A stretch of 41,350 nucleotides of DNA from Chloroflexota bacterium (GTDB lineage Bacteria; Chloroflexota; Anaerolineae; Anaerolineales; Anaerolineaceae), in contig JAJUJY010000022.1 of the NCBI GenBank assembly GCA_029265085.1, positions 1 to 41,350 of the forward strand, in the 5' to 3' direction. A program made the translations under genes and the position numbers. A model generated the notes under the pieces. It was not told where the DNA came from. It was given only the letters and a program-made list of their open reading frames with translations, and did not search any database. Below are positions 8,963-16,039 of the stretch, piece after piece (within the stretch, counting starts at the first letter, position 1; the number at the start of each line of letters is the position of its first letter).

Positions 8963-8991
8963 TTGTGAAATCGATTTGACTGCTATATTAT
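8963..8991 (+). promoter_or_regulatory. Possible promoter of the 9103 membrane-protein gene
   Basis: TTGTGA (8963-8968) and TATTAT (8986-8991) are separated by 17 bp in an AT-rich stretch. The 8750-9102 gap holds this, the divergent promoter at 8801-8829, and nothing else I can support. Confidence 0.4.
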
Positions 8992-9102
8992 GATTGTATT
9001 AGCTGCATAGTTGGCTGTTTAGCCGCTGCTCCCATCTGTTGATGCATTTGAAACTGTGCAGTTCGTTGGGAGTATTTCGTTAAGAAACCTGGGGAGATAC
9101 GG

Positions 9103-10215
9103 ATGCAGTTGAAAAAATTCTTTACGCCGGAACGCAGCCGCAGATTAGGCCGGGCTGCCCTTGTGATTATTTCGGTCATTTTGGCTACTTTATCCATCTT
9201 TGCTTTTAATTTTGAACAGTCGCTTATGAAAGCCGAGCCATACAAAGCGGCTTTGTTAAAAGCAGATACTTACCAGCGGCTGCCGGGTGTTCTTGCTGAA
9301 CGGCAAATCACAATTTTGCAAAAATCGGGTGGAAACATGGAAGGTTTGCCCGGGTTTGCAGGTGTGGCTCCTGCTGCGATTCCTTATCTACAAAACCTGG
9401 ATGCGGCTGAATTGGAAGGACTGGTGAATACCATGTTCCCGACAAACTGGCTGCAGATTAAGCTGGAAAATATTTTGGATCAATATTTTGCCGGTATGGA
9501 ACGCCGGATTGCGCAACCGGATGTGCGGGTGGCTTTGAGTGATCTTCGTTCGCGCTTGAAATCCAATATCGGTGATGAGTTCATGCGGCAATTGATCCTT
9601 GCCCAACCGAATTGTTCAGCAAACGATGTGGTTGTCTGGCAGGACGGCGCTGCCCAGATGGTTCCGCCTTGCCAACCTCCTGCAAATGTTTTGAATCCTC
9701 GAGCTCCCATGATGCGGGAAACGCTGGATGTAATTATTCAGGAAATTCCGGAAGAAATTGAATATAAAGTGCTGCTTTCCGGCACGCAGGATACTGGAAA
9801 TGCGGTGCTTAATGAACTGCAAAGCAGTGCGCGTACTTTGTGGGGGATGAAACCTCTCTTGCTGTTAGGCCCAATTTTGGCTCTCGCTGCGGTGGTGCTG
9901 TTGGGGATGCCGTATGTCTCGAAACCAGGGCAGTTGATGCGTTTTTGGGGCCGGATGGTAATTGCGATTGCACTATGCGCGATTTTTGTTACTTTGATCG
10001 ATTGGCCGATCTTACAAGGAATGATTATCCGGCGTATTCCCGGGCTGCCGTATCATATTACGCCAGGAATGGTCAAAGTTTTGCTGGATGTCGCTAAATT
10101 CCTCAGCCGCGAACTGGATCAGTTGGTTTTGGTTCAAGCTCTTCTGCTCGGTGTATTGGGAGTGGGTTTGTATATCTCACCGCGCTGGACGTTTGAGCGA
10201 AAACGCTATGTCTAA
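9103..10215 (+). CDS. Membrane protein of unknown function
   Basis: I do not recognise the family. The 370-residue protein has one hydrophobic segment near the N-terminus (about 18-37, ALVIISVILATLSIFAF). A largely polar region of about 200 residues follows, rich in Leu/Gln/Glu and with two Cys residues near 167 and 187 that might form a disulfide. Three hydrophobic segments lie in the C-terminal third (about 247-268, 280-305, 340-360). The most likely topology puts the 40-245 region outside the cytoplasm. The start is supported by GGGGAG nine bases upstream of the ATG. The gene stands alone between its promoter region and a strong hairpin at 10261. A role in envelope maintenance or stress is only a guess from topology. 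Confidence 0.75.
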   Translation: MQLKKFFTPERSRRLGRAALVIISVILATLSIFAFNFEQSLMKAEPYKAALLKADTYQRLPGVLAERQITILQKSGGNMEGLPGFAGVAPAAIPYLQNLDAAELEGLVNTMFPTNWLQIKLENILDQYFAGMERRIAQPDVRVALSDLRSRLKSNIGDEFMRQLILAQPNCSANDVVVWQDGAAQMVPPCQPPANVLNPRAPMMRETLDVIIQEIPEEIEYKVLLSGTQDTGNAVLNELQSSARTLWGMKPLLLLGPILALAAVVLLGMPYVSKPGQLMRFWGRMVIAIALCAIFVTLIDWPILQGMIIRRIPGLPYHITPGMVKVLLDVAKFLSRELDQLVLVQALLLGVLGVGLYISPRWTFERKRYV

Positions 10216-10260
10216 CTTGCTGGCCGGTTATTTTTTCGGCTAAATTCCGTTTATAATCCA

Positions 10261-10292
10261 GGGGCTGTTCAAAATCGCTTTTGAGCAGCCCC
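10261..10292 (+). terminator. Strong hairpin after the membrane-protein gene
   Basis: A 14-bp stem with one G-T wobble (arms 10261-10274 and 10279-10292) and a 4-nt TCGC loop. Only a weak T-rich tail follows (TTGATTCTGTTATTT), so termination efficiency is uncertain. A TATAAT box at 10252-10257 directly before it could start the downstream transcript. Confidence 0.6.
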
Positions 10293-10322
10293 CTTGATTC
10301 TGTTATTTGAGGTTTTCATCCA

Positions 10323-11465
10323 ATGAGTTTACCTTCCCTGACTGATATTCAACAATTGTTGTCCCGCATCCCGCCTTGTGAAACACCCTTTCTCTTGCTG
10401 GATGAACAGCGCTTGCGAACTAATGCGCGAAACTTCCGTGCCGCATTGAAAAACGGCCAGGTTTATTTTTCGGTTAAGGCAAATAATGATCCGCGCGTAT
10501 TGGGAATTTTGTTTGAAGAAGGTATTTCGTTTGATGTGGCTTCCTGGGGGGAAATTTCTCGTTTGATTCAATTGGGTGTTCCCGCTGAACGGCTGATCTA
10601 TAATGCGCCGACCAAATTGCCCAGGGATATTGCCCGTGCATTTGACGCAGGGGTCAAGACCTATGCTTTTGATTCTGCTATAGAAATTGAGAAAATTGCT
10701 CAATTGGCTCCTGGATCTCAAGTGATCGCCCGGATATCCGTGGATAACCTGGGCAGTGCCTGGCCCCTGGAAAGAAAATTTGGCATGGATGCTGCCCAAA
10801 CGGTAGATGGAATGCTTTATGCCCGGCGGCTCGGTTTAAATCCTTACGGTTTGACCTTCCATGTTGGCTCGCAGAACAGCGATCCATCCGCGTGGGAGCG
10901 GGCGATCCAACAGGCCAGCCGAATCTGGCAGCAGTTAGCCGAAAATGGGATTCAACTCCAGGTGCTTGATGCGGGTGGCGGTTTTCCGGTCGAGTTCCAT
11001 GAACCGGTTCCGGATGTGTTTGAAATCGCACAGGTGATTCTTGCTGCGGTCCATCGCTGGCTGGGACCCGAGGTGAAACTTTTTGTAGAGCCGGGTCGAG
11101 GTCTGGTAGGTGATACAGCCATCATGGTGACAACCGTCATCAACCGGGCGATTCGGGGGAATCAGACCTGGCTGTATTTGGACAGTGGGGTTTTTCACGG
11201 CCTGATTGAAGGAATGGAAATGTTTGGGTTTAAGTACCCGGTGATGGCAGAAAAGGATGGCCTGCCTGTGCAGTCTTACACCTTGAGCGGTCCGACCTGC
11301 GACAGTGCAGATATTATTGGGCAGGGGGTTATGCTGCCGGAAGGGTTAAGTTTGGGTGACCGGCTGTTTGTGCTCACCGCAGGCGCTTATACCAATTCGT
11401 TGCAATGGTATAACGGGATTGATTTTCCGGAGTTGTTGGTGGTTTCGGGAGAAAAAAGCGCATAA
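10323..11465 (+). CDS. PLP-dependent ornithine/diaminopimelate-family decarboxylase, probably ornithine decarboxylase
   Basis: A 380-residue fold-type III (alanine-racemase-like barrel) decarboxylase. Residues 47-56 (VYFSVKANND) hold the PLP-binding lysine K52. The HVGSQ motif, the glycine-rich phosphate loop VLDAGGGFPVEF and the FVEPGRGLVGD segment follow. Near the C-terminus GPTCDSAD carries the active-site Cys contributed across the dimer. The length fits ornithine/lysine decarboxylases rather than the longer diaminopimelate enzyme LysA or arginine decarboxylase SpeA. The expected role is putrescine or cadaverine formation for polyamine synthesis. No other polyamine gene is adjacent. The ATG is preceded only by weak AGG-type spacing. 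The stop at 11465 is followed closely by the promoter of the next unit. Confidence 0.85.
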   Translation: MSLPSLTDIQQLLSRIPPCETPFLLLDEQRLRTNARNFRAALKNGQVYFSVKANNDPRVLGILFEEGISFDVASWGEISRLIQLGVPAERLIYNAPTKLPRDIARAFDAGVKTYAFDSAIEIEKIAQLAPGSQVIARISVDNLGSAWPLERKFGMDAAQTVDGMLYARRLGLNPYGLTFHVGSQNSDPSAWERAIQQASRIWQQLAENGIQLQVLDAGGGFPVEFHEPVPDVFEIAQVILAAVHRWLGPEVKLFVEPGRGLVGDTAIMVTTVINRAIRGNQTWLYLDSGVFHGLIEGMEMFGFKYPVMAEKDGLPVQSYTLSGPTCDSADIIGQGVMLPEGLSLGDRLFVLTAGAYTNSLQWYNGIDFPELLVVSGEKSA

Positions 11466-11511
11466 TTTCTCGGAAAACTGGCCGAGTGGACAGGACGATT
11501 GTTTTTCGATT

Positions 11512-11520
11512 TGGTATAAT
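11512..11520 (+). promoter_or_regulatory. Extended -10 promoter upstream of the first MFS gene
   Basis: TGGTATAAT (11512-11520) matches the extended -10 form TGnTATAAT. No good -35 is present, as is usual for this class. The predicted start near 11527 lies upstream of three hairpins, the last of which is an intrinsic terminator. Confidence 0.5.
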
Positions 11521-11596
11521 CAAACTATGGTTGTGATCTTTTTTGATATCGTTTTAAGTGAAAGCAATTCTACGGGCTGTGTTCAACGCGCCCGTA

Positions 11597-11621
11597 TTTA
11601 TGTTAACTAAATTAACATAAA
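11597..11621 (+). repeat. 10-bp perfect inverted repeat in the MFS leader
   Basis: TTTATGTTAA (11597-11606), a 5-base CTAAA spacer, and TTAACATAAA (11612-11621). It can act as a DNA operator or as an RNA hairpin. The GTTAA...TTAAC core is shared with the operator at 15147-15166, but the spacing differs. A GC-rich hairpin at 11572-11595 (ACGGGC/GCCCGT) immediately precedes it. Confidence 0.6.
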
Positions 11622-11636
11622 TTGAGTTTTTCTATC

Positions 11637-11670
11637 AAACCGCGGGCGTACCCCGCGGTTTTTACTTTTT
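11637..11670 (+). terminator. Intrinsic terminator inside the leader of the first MFS gene
   Basis: A 10-bp perfect stem (AAACCGCGGG 11637-11646, CCCGCGGTTT 11652-11661) with a 5-nt loop is followed by TTAC and a T run. It is only 24-33 bases before the MFS start and downstream of the extended -10 box. It may therefore attenuate the MFS transcript rather than merely end the decarboxylase mRNA. Confidence 0.75.
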
Positions 11671-11693
11671 AAACGAATGTATGGTGATTGGAA

Positions 11694-13064
11694 ATGTCAA
11701 ATTTTAAAGTTTTTCAAGGGAAAGCAGTTTTTTATTGGGTCTGGATTGGACAGGTAGTTTCGTTGTTGGGTACCAGCATGTCGCGCTTTGCGATGTTAAT
11801 TTGGGCTTACCAGCAAACCGGTGCAGCCACGACCCTGGGGTTACTGGGATTTTTTGGGTACTTGCCGTATATACTGGTGGTACCGCTGGCAGGGACGCTG
11901 GTGGACCGGTGGGACCGCCGAAAAGTTTTAATGTTGGCTGATATTGGTTCTGGGTTGGTCAGTACCCTGGTGCTGTTCTTGTATTCTACTGGCGGCTTGC
12001 AGATCTGGCAAATCTTGCTTGCAGAAGCATTAACATCGATATTTGAGGCCTTTCAAGGACCGGCTTTTACCGCATCTGTCTCGGTACTGGTGGATCGGAA
12101 AGACTATATGCGCAGCAACGGTATGATGGCTACGGCAAATTCTGCCACACAAATCTTTGCCCCTGTATTAGCCGGGATGGTCCTCTCGTTTTTTGATTTG
12201 AAGGCAGTGCTGTATATTGATTTAATTACATTTTTGTGCGCACTGCTGACTCTGGCTGTGGTTCGCATCCCCCGGCCCGTGGAATCAGCGGACGGGCGCA
12301 AGGCACGTGGGAATTTTTGGAAAGAAACCAGCTTTGGCTTTCGGTATATTTTTGAGCGCAAAGGTCTGTTAGGCATCCTGGTGATTTTTACATTTATTAA
12401 CCTTTTTGCTGCATTGACTTATTATGCAGTAATGCCAGCGCTCATCCTGGAACGCAGCGGCGGCAGCGAACCAGCCCTGGGCACTGTTCAGGCGATGTTG
12501 GGGTTGGGCGGTGTCATTGGCGGGTTGGTGATCAGTGTTTGGGGCGGACCCAAAAGCAAGATTAAGACCTTTCTGCTGTCCACGATCCTCGGCTTTCTTT
12601 TTGGAGATTTCCTTTTTGCCGTGAGCACTTCGCTGCCCTGGTGGATTGTGGCTTCTTTGGTCTCCAGTATTCCAATCCCGTTTCTGACCGGCAGTTGTAC
12701 TGCCATCTGGCAGGCGAAAGTCGCACCTGATGTGCAGGGGAGGGTGTTTGCGGTCCGGTCCATGCTGCAGGTGATGGTGATGCCGTTCGGCTATCTGGCA
12801 GGCGGTTTGTTGGCGGATCATGTATTTGGCCCGGCAATGGCGGCTGGCGGATGGCTGGTGGGGACCTTCGGCTGGCTGGTGGGGACTGGCCCGGGCGCAG
12901 GGATTGCGGTGATGTTCCTGTGTACCTGCATCGGTGGGGTGCTGACCGGACTTTCGGGCTTTTTGTTCCCGGCTGTGCGGAATGTGGAGCGCGATCTGCC
13001 CGATTTTATCCCGGAAGAGGTTGAGTCACCTTCTGCAGAATTAAACCCTTGCACGGCTGATTAA
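11694..13064 (+). CDS. Major facilitator superfamily exporter (MFS_3/EntS-like), copy 1
   Basis: A 456-residue, roughly 12-helix transporter. The cytoplasmic loop 2-3 motif reads GTLVDRWDRRKVLM, the MFS signature. Hydrophobic segments run through the protein, with short C-terminal hydrophilic residues. The composition and the segments QGRVFAVRSM and GGLLADHVFGPAM resemble MFS_3 drug or siderophore exporters. It shares many blocks with the convergent transporter at 13129-14505 (WGGPK, PIP, APxxQGR, GPxxGI), so the two are paralogues. The ATG at 11694 is preferred over TTG at 11688; neither has a strong ribosome site. Expression probably depends on read-through of the terminator at 11637. The substrate is unknown. 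Confidence 0.85.
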   Translation: MSNFKVFQGKAVFYWVWIGQVVSLLGTSMSRFAMLIWAYQQTGAATTLGLLGFFGYLPYILVVPLAGTLVDRWDRRKVLMLADIGSGLVSTLVLFLYSTGGLQIWQILLAEALTSIFEAFQGPAFTASVSVLVDRKDYMRSNGMMATANSATQIFAPVLAGMVLSFFDLKAVLYIDLITFLCALLTLAVVRIPRPVESADGRKARGNFWKETSFGFRYIFERKGLLGILVIFTFINLFAALTYYAVMPALILERSGGSEPALGTVQAMLGLGGVIGGLVISVWGGPKSKIKTFLLSTILGFLFGDFLFAVSTSLPWWIVASLVSSIPIPFLTGSCTAIWQAKVAPDVQGRVFAVRSMLQVMVMPFGYLAGGLLADHVFGPAMAAGGWLVGTFGWLVGTGPGAGIAVMFLCTCIGGVLTGLSGFLFPAVRNVERDLPDFIPEEVESPSAELNPCTAD

Positions 13065-13074
13065 AAGATTAAAC

Positions 13075-13110
13075 AAAAGGCCAGTTTCTTTGCGTGAAAC
13101 TGGCCTTTTT
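13075..13110 (+). terminator. Bidirectional terminator between the convergent MFS genes
   Basis: A 14-bp perfect stem (13075-13088 with 13096-13109) and a 7-nt loop, with AAAA on the left and TTTTT on the right. It can terminate both converging transcripts. Confidence 0.9.
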
Positions 13111-13128
13111 GATTAAATGTTCGAGCCT

Positions 13129-14505
13129 TTAGTTTGCCTGTGCGGGTTGTGCAGCCGGAATGATTTCTGGTTGTGTGGGCGTATCCGGCAATAAATCGGG
13201 AAGCTCTGTTTCGATGTTGCGAATTCGTGGATTGGCCGCTGCAAAGGCCGTGACAGCCAAAAGCAGTAAGGATGCCATGATAAACATCAAACCAATGCCT
13301 CGTCCTGGGCCAGCGCCGATCAGGGCTGCGACCCAACTATTTGCAAGGCTGCCGCCTGTGCGCATGGCTGGTTCAAAGATCAGGTCTGCCAGTGGGCCAG
13401 AAATCAGGTAGGCTAAGGGCATAATGGAGCGTGATATCATGCTGCGAATGGCCTGCGTGCGCCCTTGCGCTCCGGGTGCGATCTTTACCTGCGAGATGGC
13501 CTGGCTGCAGCCGGAAGCAAGCGGTATGGGGAAAAGCAGGATAAAGTACCCCAGGCCGATGGTGATTGGACTTGGATTCACCCCAACGATTCCCAGGCCA
13601 ACAGCAGCCAACGCAATGAAGCCAATGACACCGCGAATACGTTTCTTGGGACCGCCCCATGTGCTTAATAAGATCGAGCCTGCCAGCATACCCAGTCCGG
13701 CTACCATCTGGATGACCCCGGATACCGCAGGGGAATGGCGGGAAAGCACCAGCGGGCTGGTCAACACAGCGGCAAAATTGAGTAAGAAGTTGACCAGGGC
13801 AAAATAAAACACCAAAATGAACAGGCCAGTTCGTTCTCGCAGGTAATTCCAGCCGAAGACGGCATCGTCAAGCACCTGGCGCAATCCGCGCGATTGTTTT
13901 TGGGTCGGAATGATTTCGGGCTGCGGAATTTTTACAAACAGCAGTGCACCGACTGCAAAAAAGAAAGTGATGAAATCAATCAGGAAAATTCCCTGCAGGC
14001 CGATCAGGCCAAACAATACACCGGCCAGGACGGGTGCCACCAGCATTTGCATGGATTGGCTGAGTTGAATCAGACCATTGGCACGCGGTAAATCCTTTTT
14101 GGGAACCAGGGTAGGAATAGCGGCTGTATAGGCCGGTTCTTGAAAGGCGGCCAGGATCGAGCCCAGGGTGGCAAACAAATAAATGTTCCAGGTGGCCAGT
14201 AAATCATTGGCAGCCAGGTAAACAATGCCGAGGGTCAGTAGAGCGCTGGCAGCATCAGGCAGGATCATCAACCAGCGGCGATTCCAACGGTCAGCCAGCG
14301 AGCCGCCCAACGGTGCCAACAAAATTCCCGGGAGCGTACCGCATAGCACAGTGATAGCAAAGGGGGTTGCCTGGCCGGTTTGTTGGTAGATCCATACGCC
14401 GAGTGCGAAGGAGCTTAAACCACTGCCAACAATTGAAATCAGTTGGCCAAGCCAGATGATCAAAAAGGTCCGCATGGTTGCGGGCTGGGTATTTTCTGTT
14501 TTCAT
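13129..14505 (-). CDS. Major facilitator superfamily exporter (MFS_3/EntS-like), copy 2
   Basis: A 458-residue, 12-helix transporter with the loop 2-3 signature GGSLADRWNRRWLM. It is paralogous to the 11694 gene: SILLSTWGGPKKRI, FPIPLASGCSQAI, KIAPGAQGRTQAIRSM and GAGPGRGIGLMFI line up with matching blocks there. The C-terminal tail is rich in Pro, Glu and Ala and is probably cytoplasmic. The start overlaps the stop of the upstream regulator by four bases (ATGA at 14502-14505), so the two are translationally coupled. This pairing suggests efflux of the compound sensed by that regulator. A drug or metabolite export role is inferred; the substrate is unknown. Confidence 0.88.
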   Translation of the reverse strand: MKTENTQPATMRTFLIIWLGQLISIVGSGLSSFALGVWIYQQTGQATPFAITVLCGTLPGILLAPLGGSLADRWNRRWLMILPDAASALLTLGIVYLAANDLLATWNIYLFATLGSILAAFQEPAYTAAIPTLVPKKDLPRANGLIQLSQSMQMLVAPVLAGVLFGLIGLQGIFLIDFITFFFAVGALLFVKIPQPEIIPTQKQSRGLRQVLDDAVFGWNYLRERTGLFILVFYFALVNFLLNFAAVLTSPLVLSRHSPAVSGVIQMVAGLGMLAGSILLSTWGGPKKRIRGVIGFIALAAVGLGIVGVNPSPITIGLGYFILLFPIPLASGCSQAISQVKIAPGAQGRTQAIRSMISRSIMPLAYLISGPLADLIFEPAMRTGGSLANSWVAALIGAGPGRGIGLMFIMASLLLLAVTAFAAANPRIRNIETELPDLLPDTPTQPEIIPAAQPAQAN

Positions 14506-15128
14506 TCTAAATCCTGCGAAGTTTCGGCTTCGGAATAATAGAAGCTGGGATAGAAGGCTGATGTTATTGCGTAAACTTGCGCATCGGGTTGGCCGCTATC
14601 CAGAGCTTCAAATTCTTTGCATAAATCGGTTAGTTTTTCCAGGAACAAGTCAGCCTGTTCGTCTGTCAGGCGGGCGATCTGGCGGTACACGACAACCCGG
14701 CGGGGGTGGGATGGTGCGCCTTGGTTCAGCTGATAACTGCGCGCCTGGAGACTGCGAACCAAATCCTCACGAGTGGTGTCCATTGTGCTGCGGTAAATGG
14801 CATACAGGTTCTCGTTTTCGTCTTCCGAGGAGAAGGTGAGTAATTCGGGCGCAATATCGATCCGGTCCACTTTGGTGCTGAATTGTTTTTCTAGCAGGTT
14901 AGCAACCTGGCGCGTTTCAACGACCTCAATCAAGCCGTATTTTTCCAGCGCGTTGAAGTGGTAATACAGTTTGCTCGGTGCCAGGCCAAGTTTCTCGGCG
15001 ACATCTCGGACTGTGCCGGGTTGGATTTGCAAGACTTCCATGATTTGCACACGGATTGGCTCTGCGATGGCGCGCAGAGTGTCCAGGTCTTTGATAATGT
15101 AGGTGTTAGGCGCAGAATTTTTATTCAT
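14502..15128 (-). CDS. ArsR-like winged-helix transcriptional regulator
   Basis: A 208-residue protein. Residues 15-95 form a winged helix: TLRAIAEPIRVQIMEVLQ, then TVRDVAEKLGLAPSKLYYHF as the recognition helix, then LEKYGLIEVVETR as the wing. This matches ArsR/HTH_20-type domains. The metal-binding ELCVCD-type motif of classical ArsR is absent. Residues 100-208 form a helical domain of unknown ligand (MDTTREDLVRSL, LTDEQADLFLEKLTDLCKEF). The gene is first in an operon with the MFS exporter. It has a strong promoter at 15174-15202 and a palindrome at the predicted transcription start. Negative autoregulation relieved by an exported compound is the natural model. Confidence 0.85.
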   Translation of the reverse strand: MNKNSAPNTYIIKDLDTLRAIAEPIRVQIMEVLQIQPGTVRDVAEKLGLAPSKLYYHFNALEKYGLIEVVETRQVANLLEKQFSTKVDRIDIAPELLTFSSEDENENLYAIYRSTMDTTREDLVRSLQARSYQLNQGAPSHPRRVVVYRQIARLTDEQADLFLEKLTDLCKEFEALDSGQPDAQVYAITSAFYPSFYYSEAETSQDLE

Positions 15129-15146
15129 CGGTTTGTTTCCTTTTAT

Positions 15147-15166
15147 CGTTAAAATAATTTTTAACG
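15147..15166 (-). promoter_or_regulatory. Palindromic operator of the ArsR-like/MFS operon
   Basis: CGTTAAAATAATTTTTAACG is an 8-4-8 perfect inverted repeat. It lies directly at and after the predicted transcription start of the regulator gene, where bound repressor would block transcription. Confidence 0.65.
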
Positions 15167-15173
15167 TAAAATA

Positions 15174-15202
15174 ATAATATTGCGAATAAATTAATTTGTC
15201 AA
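15174..15202 (-). promoter_or_regulatory. Promoter of the ArsR-like/MFS operon
   Basis: On the minus strand TTGACA (15197-15202) and TATTAT (15174-15179) are separated by 17 bp, close to the sigma-70 consensus. The predicted start is near 15167. Confidence 0.75.
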
Positions 15203-15245
15203 GAGTGATTTTGCCTCAATCATTTTTTAAGACCGTTGCCGAGGA

Positions 15246-15274
15246 TTGACAAAATTGGATGGGTGTATTAGAAT
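15246..15274 (+). promoter_or_regulatory. Promoter of the M23-like peptidase gene
   Basis: TTGACA (15246-15251) and TAGAAT (15269-15274) are separated by exactly 17 bp. The predicted start near 15281 gives a leader of about 70 nt before the ATG at 15350. Confidence 0.72.
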
Positions 15275-15349
15275 TTATGTTCTACAGCCGGATCGTCCAT
15301 CATGGTTTCAACTGGCCGGATTCTTTCGCTAAAGGAGGATGGACGCACA

Positions 15350-15925
15350 ATGATTGGGAAAATCAATGGTCTTACACTGGTCGGATTGGCATTTATGGTG
15401 CTGATCCTGTTTAGTGTCTTGAGCGACCAGGCCATGTCGCAGGCGCAAGCTTTACCAACACCCAGTGTAATCAGTCTCCAACCAGAGATCCCTGCGGAAG
15501 AACCTGCCCGGGAAAATACAGCAGAGATTTTTGCAGCCCCCTATAAGGAATATATCGTCACGCAGGGGCCGCATGGTTTTTCTTATGGGCACGCCGCAAT
15601 TGATCTGACAGGCGGCCAGGGCGCAGAAATACTTTCCCCGATTAACGGTACAATCACTGCCAATTTTGTGGACGATATTGGCAATACCACGTTATGGATT
15701 GAAAATGAACGCTATCTGGTAACCATGCTGCATGGAGACTACCCGCTGGCGGTGGAAACTCAAGTGGAGGCAGGGCAGGTGATTGGAACGGAGAGTAATC
15801 ACGGTTATACGGTGGATTGGCAGGGGCGTTTATGCGCCGGGCGGGATTGCGGCTACCATACCCACTTGAATGTGTATGATAAAAGCCAGGGTCAAAATGT
15901 AAACCCGTTAGAATTAATCCCATAA
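15350..15925 (+). CDS. Secreted or membrane-anchored M23-family (LytM-like) peptidase
   Basis: A 191-residue protein with an N-terminal hydrophobic segment (about 8-28), either a signal peptide or an anchor. A short Pro/Glu-rich linker leads to an M23 peptidase domain (about 65-190). All expected zinc and catalytic residues are visible: H81 and D85 in GHAAID, H128 in MLHGD, and H170/H172 in YHTHLNV. The expected role is cleavage of cell-wall peptide bridges or another small peptide outside the cell. The ATG at 15350 follows AAAGGAGG (15331-15338), and the longer frame from 15302 has no ribosome site. Cys162 and Cys167 lie close together (CAGRDC) and may form a disulfide. The gene is monocistronic behind a near-consensus promoter. 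Confidence 0.85.
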   Translation: MIGKINGLTLVGLAFMVLILFSVLSDQAMSQAQALPTPSVISLQPEIPAEEPARENTAEIFAAPYKEYIVTQGPHGFSYGHAAIDLTGGQGAEILSPINGTITANFVDDIGNTTLWIENERYLVTMLHGDYPLAVETQVEAGQVIGTESNHGYTVDWQGRLCAGRDCGYHTHLNVYDKSQGQNVNPLELIP

Positions 15926-15958
15926 ATAGATTTCTATGGATTGAACCCATCGAGTTAG

Positions 15959-15989
15959 ACGAATCTTGTGTTTTTTCTCAAGGATTCGT
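15959..15989 (+). terminator. Hairpin after the M23 peptidase gene
   Basis: ACGAATCTTG (15959-15968) pairs with CAAGGATTCGT (15979-15989) with one bulged G. The tail is TAAAATC, so the U-tract is poor and terminator activity is uncertain. Confidence 0.4.
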
Positions 15990-16039
15990 TAAAATCATTA
16001 ATAATGATGAATATGGTTCTGGATCGGTGGTAAATTCTT

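Noticed and set aside
12838..12890. Direct repeat of GGCTGGTGGGGAC
   Set aside because: It encodes the repeated GWLVGT segment of the MFS protein and has no sign of a mobile element.
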